Origin: Bacillota bacterium
GTDB lineage: Bacteria; Bacillota; Desulfotomaculia; Desulfotomaculales; Desulfotomaculaceae
Assembly: GCA_023481335.1 (NCBI GenBank)
Contig: JAMCWI010000055.1
Coordinates: 988 to 10,009, forward strand
DNA length: 9,022 nt
Direction: 5' to 3'
The notes beneath the pieces were generated by a model. That model did not search any database. It was given only the letters and a program-made list of their open reading frames with translations, and was not told where the DNA came from. This document shows positions 6,599-9,022 of the stretch, piece by piece; within the stretch, counting starts at the first letter, position 1; every line of letters starts with the position of its first letter. Position numbers and translations under genes: made by a program.

Positions 6599-7990
6599 TT
6601 ATTTTAAATCAAATTTTCTTAATTTATTATAAAATGTCTTTCTGCTTATACCTAATATTTTCATCGCTTTTGACCTATTATTGTTACTTTCTTTTAGAGC
6701 ACTCATAAAAGCACTTTTTTCTGCTTCTAAAATAATATTCTGTAAAGTTTCCTTCTCTTTCTTGCCTTTAAATGTCGACAAAGACCACAAATATTCAGGA
6801 AAATCCTCAGAATTAATTTTTTCTTCTTTTGCATGCATAATTGCATATTGAATAATGTTTTCGAGTTCCCTAACGCTTCCCGGCCAATGGTAATTTTCAA
6901 GGAAGAAAAGAGCTTCCTCTGAAAAAGAAAAATGTTTGCCTAGTGAATTATTGTGTTCGTTTAAAAATCCCTTTGCTAGAAATGAAATATCTTCTCTTCT
7001 TTCTCTTAAAGGTGGTAAGGTAATCGGAATCACATGAAGACGGAAAAAAAGATCAGCCCTAAAACTGCCTTGATCAACCAGAAGTTTTAAGTTTTTATTT
7101 GTTGCTGCAATAATCCGCGTATCTATTTTTATTGTTTTGATACCACCAACCTTTTCTATTTCGCCATTTTGCAGTACTCGAAGTAACTTTGCCTGCATCG
7201 ATAAAGGGATTTCGGCTATTTCATCAAGAAATAACGTTCCGCCCTGAGCAATTTCAAATTTCCCCCTTTTTCCAGTTAACTTTGCTCCGGTAAAGGCACC
7301 GGGTTCATATCCAAACAATTCACTTTCCCATAAGGATTCAGAAATTGCAGCACAATTTATTGGAATAAAAGGCCTATTTTTTCTCAGGCTTTCCTTATGA
7401 ATAGCTGTTGCCAGTAAGTCTTTTCCAGTTCCACTCTCACCCTGAATTAATATCGTCATATCTGTTTTGGCCACCTGGGCAGCAAAGGATAAGATTGATA
7501 AGAATTTTTCATTATTGCCTTTCAAAGAAGAAAAAGTTACAGGCAAATCACTCCTGTAAAATTGTTTTTTTCTTTTATCCGCTGAAGAAAAATCATTTAT
7601 TTTCTTATTTAGCTTTATAACATCGGAAGCATCCCGAAAAATAGATATGACACCAATTAACTCATCATCGTTAAATATTGGTATGGCATCACCTGTAACT
7701 AATTTGCCAACAGTCTTTACAAATGTAAATTCACCAATTATCGGAGCTTTTAAATTAAATGCATCTAACGCTTTAGCTTCCGGTTCGATTTCTTTTAGAT
7801 TTTTTCCTAGAACTCTATTTAAAGAAATTCCTAATATATGACTGTAAGCATGATTTGCAAAAATTAATTTACCCTCGGAATTAAAAATTGCCACGGAATC
7901 ATGCAAAAATTCCATTGCAAAAATTGTATTTTTTAACAATTCTAAATCTTTTTTCGTCAGATTCTCCGCTTGTGGCATTTTTTTCACCAT
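6599..7990 (-). CDS. Sigma-54-dependent transcriptional activator (PAS, AAA+, Fis-type HTH)
   Basis: This 463-residue enhancer-binding protein would open sigma-54 promoters using ATP. A PAS domain (about 26-125) at the N-terminus probably senses a ligand or signal. The AAA+ domain carries Walker A GESGTGKD (184-191), the sigma-54-contacting GAFTGA loop (231-236), Walker B GGTLFLDE (250-257), the arginine-finger region FRADLFFRL (310-318) and WPGSVREL (369-376). A Fis-type helix-turn-helix closes the protein (about 423-462, NNRSKAMKILGISRKTFYNKL). No phosphoreceiver domain is present, so it is not a standard response regulator. The ATG at 7988-7990 has no clear ribosome binding site; the ATG at 7976-7978, with GGTG 6 nt upstream, would give 459 residues and is about equally likely. 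Its own promoter is a sigma-A type at 8033-8061. It very probably activates the acyl-CoA operon starting at 6205. The gene is notably A+T-rich. Confidence 0.95.
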   Translation of the reverse strand: MVKKMPQAENLTKKDLELLKNTIFAMEFLHDSVAIFNSEGKLIFANHAYSHILGISLNRVLGKNLKEIEPEAKALDAFNLKAPIIGEFTFVKTVGKLVTGDAIPIFNDDELIGVISIFRDASDVIKLNKKINDFSSADKRKKQFYRSDLPVTFSSLKGNNEKFLSILSFAAQVAKTDMTILIQGESGTGKDLLATAIHKESLRKNRPFIPINCAAISESLWESELFGYEPGAFTGAKLTGKRGKFEIAQGGTLFLDEIAEIPLSMQAKLLRVLQNGEIEKVGGIKTIKIDTRIIAATNKNLKLLVDQGSFRADLFFRLHVIPITLPPLRERREDISFLAKGFLNEHNNSLGKHFSFSEEALFFLENYHWPGSVRELENIIQYAIMHAKEEKINSEDFPEYLWSLSTFKGKKEKETLQNIILEAEKSAFMSALKESNNNRSKAMKILGISRKTFYNKLRKFDLK

Positions 7991-8279
7991 TCAAGATAAA
8001 TTTTGTGTAGTGACATGCTAATACGCACCTTGATTGTAACCTGATTGGGATCATCTGTAAAGGAGTACCGTAAAAAATATTTGGGGATTTTAAAAATCCT
8101 TGAACTTTATTGCCCCGTCCGTCAGGCCGCTACATATGCTCACGGCTGGTATAACAGAAAGGAATCCACACCGACCGGCTCATCTCCACCGTGGACCTTT
8201 GCATATCTTCCGGGACGGGGACGGGAATCATGCCAACGGTGGAATGTTACTTTAGCAAATCCCCATTTGCTCGCCCAAC
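7991..8279. other. Intergenic stretch without a convincing gene
   Basis: Apart from the activator promoter at 8033-8061, I see no supported gene. The centre (about 8105-8250) turns G+C-rich and has an 8-bp inverted repeat, TCCACCGT at 8185-8192 and ACGGTGGA at 8236-8243. There is also a GGGAC/GGGGAC run near 8211-8224 and a GGATTTT/AAAATCC dyad at 8085-8099. No frame on either strand shows recognisable similarity. It may be decayed coding sequence. Confidence 0.4.
8033..8061 (-). promoter_or_regulatory. Sigma-A promoter of the sigma-54 activator gene
   Basis: On the minus strand TTTACA (8061-8056) and TACAAT (8038-8033) are separated by the optimal 17 nt, each matching five of six consensus bases. 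The leader to the activator start would be about 35-50 nt. Confidence 0.65.
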
Positions 8280-8304
8280 AAAAAAGCGCCTCGCGGCGCC
8301 CTTT
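8280..8304 (-). terminator. Rho-independent terminator after the spo0E-like gene
   Basis: On the minus strand, GCGCC-GCGA-GGCGC (8299-8286) is followed directly by six T (8285-8280). Two G-T pairs and an AAA/TTT extension lengthen the stem. It begins within a few bases of the stop codon at 8306-8308. Confidence 0.85.
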
Positions 8305-8305
8305 G

Positions 8306-8467
8306 TTAACCGACCATTTTACCTGTATTTCTGGCCTGGTAATACTGGTTAATCAAATCATCCATTTCCTGGCTGATGCGCAGTAGTTTTGCTTTGTTCG
8401 CGGGGTTGGTGGTTAATAGTTTGCGCCGTAGTCTTTCTATCCGTACCAGAAGACGACCTGCGCTCAT
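8306..8467 (-). CDS. Spo0E-like sporulation regulatory protein (aspartyl-phosphate phosphatase family)
   Basis: This 53-residue protein has the Spo0E-family layout: a first helix RIERLRRKLL (9-18), a short linker, and a second helix carrying ISQEMDDLINQYYQ (31-44), matching the family signature SxxLDxLIxxY. Characterised members fold as two helices and dephosphorylate Spo0A~P, so delaying sporulation. The frame is open upstream to an ATG at 8519-8521, but that stretch contains the promoter -10 and lies upstream of any possible message start. The ATG at 8465-8467 is preceded by AAAGGGG (9-nt spacing) and GGAG (3-nt spacing), so I chose it. It is a single-gene unit with its own promoter and terminator, unrelated to the acyl-CoA operon. 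The target phosphoprotein in this organism is inferred. Confidence 0.82.
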   Translation of the reverse strand: MSAGRLLVRIERLRRKLLTTNPANKAKLLRISQEMDDLINQYYQARNTGKMVG

Positions 8468-8500
8468 TTTCTCCGACCCCTTTCGGCAAAACTTTTTAAA

Positions 8501-8528
8501 ATTATACAACATATTACCCATTTGTCAA
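8501..8528 (-). promoter_or_regulatory. Near-consensus sigma-A promoter of the spo0E-like gene
   Basis: On the minus strand a perfect TTGACA (8528-8523) and a perfect TATAAT (8506-8501) are separated by 16 nt. Transcription should start near 8494, leaving a leader of about 27 nt. Confidence 0.85.
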
Positions 8529-8543
8529 GTCCTGGTTTTAAGC

Positions 8544-8588
8544 AAAAAAATAGCCCGCCTTAAAAATTATACCGGCGGGCTTCTTTTT
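8544..8588 (-). terminator. Terminator after the queH-DUF2905 operon, potentially bidirectional
   Basis: An 8-bp G+C-rich stem (AGCCCGCC at 8552-8559, GGCGGGCT at 8574-8581) encloses a 14-nt A+T-rich loop. On the minus strand it is followed by TA and seven T (8550-8544), about 40 nt after the DUF2905 stop. The plus strand also has a T-run after the stem (8584-8590), so it could act both ways. Confidence 0.85.
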
Positions 8589-8620
8589 TTACCATTATTT
8601 TATGAATCCCCCCTAAAATC

Positions 8621-8848
8621 CTACCGCCGGAATAAAAGATTCAGGATAATCGTCAAGATAAGGCTTAATAGGATGGAAGTAACCACCGGAAAGTAAAAAG
8701 AGAAATTACCCTTCTGGATCAAAATATCCCCCGGCAGGCGCCCGAAATGAAACAGTTTGCCGGAAACCATCATCAGGCCGCCCACGACGATTAAAAACAC
8801 CCCCAGCATGACGATCATCTTCCCCAGGGCGTACCACGGTCCGCTCAT
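8621..8848 (-). CDS. DUF2905 family small membrane protein
   Basis: This 75-residue protein has two predicted membrane helices: about 8-30 (a Leu/Val/Gly-rich stretch after GKM) and about 50-72 (FPVVTSILLSLILTIILNLL). They flank the conserved loop FGRLPGDILIQKGNFSFYFP, typical of DUF2905. No molecular function is established for the family that I know of. The ATG overlaps the queH stop as ATGA, and GGAGG lies 10 nt upstream, so it is co-translated with queH. It is the last gene before the terminator at 8544-8588. The family is short, so the gene is complete. Confidence 0.85.
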   Translation of the reverse strand: MSGPWYALGKMIVMLGVFLIVVGGLMMVSGKLFHFGRLPGDILIQKGNFSFYFPVVTSILLSLILTIILNLLFRR

Positions 8849-9022
8849 TCTGCCCCGCCCTCCTTTTTCGGCCGGTAGTAACGTTCCTTTTCGCTATAGA
8901 TGCACCCGCAGTACGGCTGGCGGTACAGGCCCAGTTCCTTCGCGCGGGCGGTGGCCCCACGGTAGCCGGGGCGAAAATCCACGTCGTAAAAGGGAACGCC
9001 GCACTCCGCTGCCGCCGCCGCG
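8845..9022 (-). CDS. queH: Epoxyqueuosine reductase QueH, C-terminal end (partial)
   Basis: The last 58 residues of a protein that enters from the right edge. They carry the QueH C-terminal pattern: GVPFYDVDFRPGY, ARAKELGLYRQPYCGCIYS with the conserved CxC pair, and a short basic tail. QueH (formerly DUF208) reduces epoxyqueuosine to queuosine in the wobble position of certain tRNAs and replaces QueG in many anaerobes. The stop TGA overlaps the DUF2905 start by four bases. The N-terminal cysteines of the iron-sulphur site are outside the window. Strongly G+C-rich compared with the central genes. Confidence 0.85.
   Translation of the reverse strand, partial: AAAAAECGVPFYDVDFRPGYRGATARAKELGLYRQPYCGCIYSEKERYYRPKKEGGAE

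Noticed and set aside
8105..8180. Possible tRNA or structured RNA in the G+C-rich patch
   Set aside because: I could not find a T-arm GTTCGA-type box or a cloverleaf-compatible set of stems.
8045..8386. Plus-strand frame of 113 codons starting with TTG
   Set aside because: It runs through the spo0E terminator and antisense to the spo0E-like gene, has no recognisable domain, and its start overlaps the activator promoter.
8706..8960. Minus-strand frame of 84 codons over queH and DUF2905
   Set aside because: It is an alternative frame of two genes whose own frames have clear family signatures.
1..9022. CRISPR array, rRNA, tRNA genes or insertion sequences
   Set aside because: No regularly spaced repeats, no rRNA or tRNA signatures and no transposase or integrase motifs were seen on either strand.

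Overview
The window looks like part of the chromosome of a spore-forming, probably anaerobic Firmicute (Clostridia, Peptococcaceae-like). The evidence is a Spo0E-type sporulation phosphatase, a QueH-type epoxyqueuosine reductase, a DUF2905 membrane protein, strong AAGGAGG-like ribosome binding sites and sigma-54 control of a catabolic operon. All recognised genes are on the minus strand, so transcription runs from high to low coordinates.

Right flank (about 8277-9022): the 3' end of queH overlaps a small DUF2905 membrane protein gene by ATGA, and a near-symmetric hairpin terminator follows. Next is a 53-codon spo0E-like gene with its own near-consensus sigma-A promoter and terminator. The stretch 7991-8279 has no convincing gene but carries a good sigma-A promoter for the next gene.

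Centre (6599-7990): a PAS / AAA+ / Fis-HTH sigma-54 activator. Downstream of it, 6206-6598 holds a clear -24/-12 sigma-54 promoter facing the next gene. About 75 bp upstream of the predicted start is a perfect 11-bp inverted repeat, which is the natural candidate for the activator's binding site.

Catabolic operon (6205 down to 295): an acyl-CoA dehydrogenase, an acyl-CoA ligase, a family III CoA-transferase/racemase and a second acyl-CoA ligase, in that order. Two residue patterns suggest branched substrates. The dehydrogenase has Gly where the usual catalytic Glu sits and a Glu at the isovaleryl-CoA/long-chain dehydrogenase position. The CaiB-family protein has the His/Asp/Glu set and spacing of alpha-methylacyl-CoA racemase. 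A likely scheme is acid activation to CoA thioester, epimerisation at C2 and alpha,beta-dehydrogenation, switched on by the adjacent activator. Hydratase, 3-hydroxyacyl-CoA dehydrogenase, electron-transfer flavoprotein and an intact thiolase are not in the window.

Left edge (1-about 195): a G+C-rich piece of an SCP2-type thiolase that begins abruptly inside the domain after an in-frame stop, so it looks 5'-truncated. Both flanks are G+C-rich (41 of the first 60 bases; 42 of 60 at 8941-9000), while the core is A+T-rich (12 G/C of 60 at 7561-7620). This suggests the activator-operon block was acquired separately from its surroundings.
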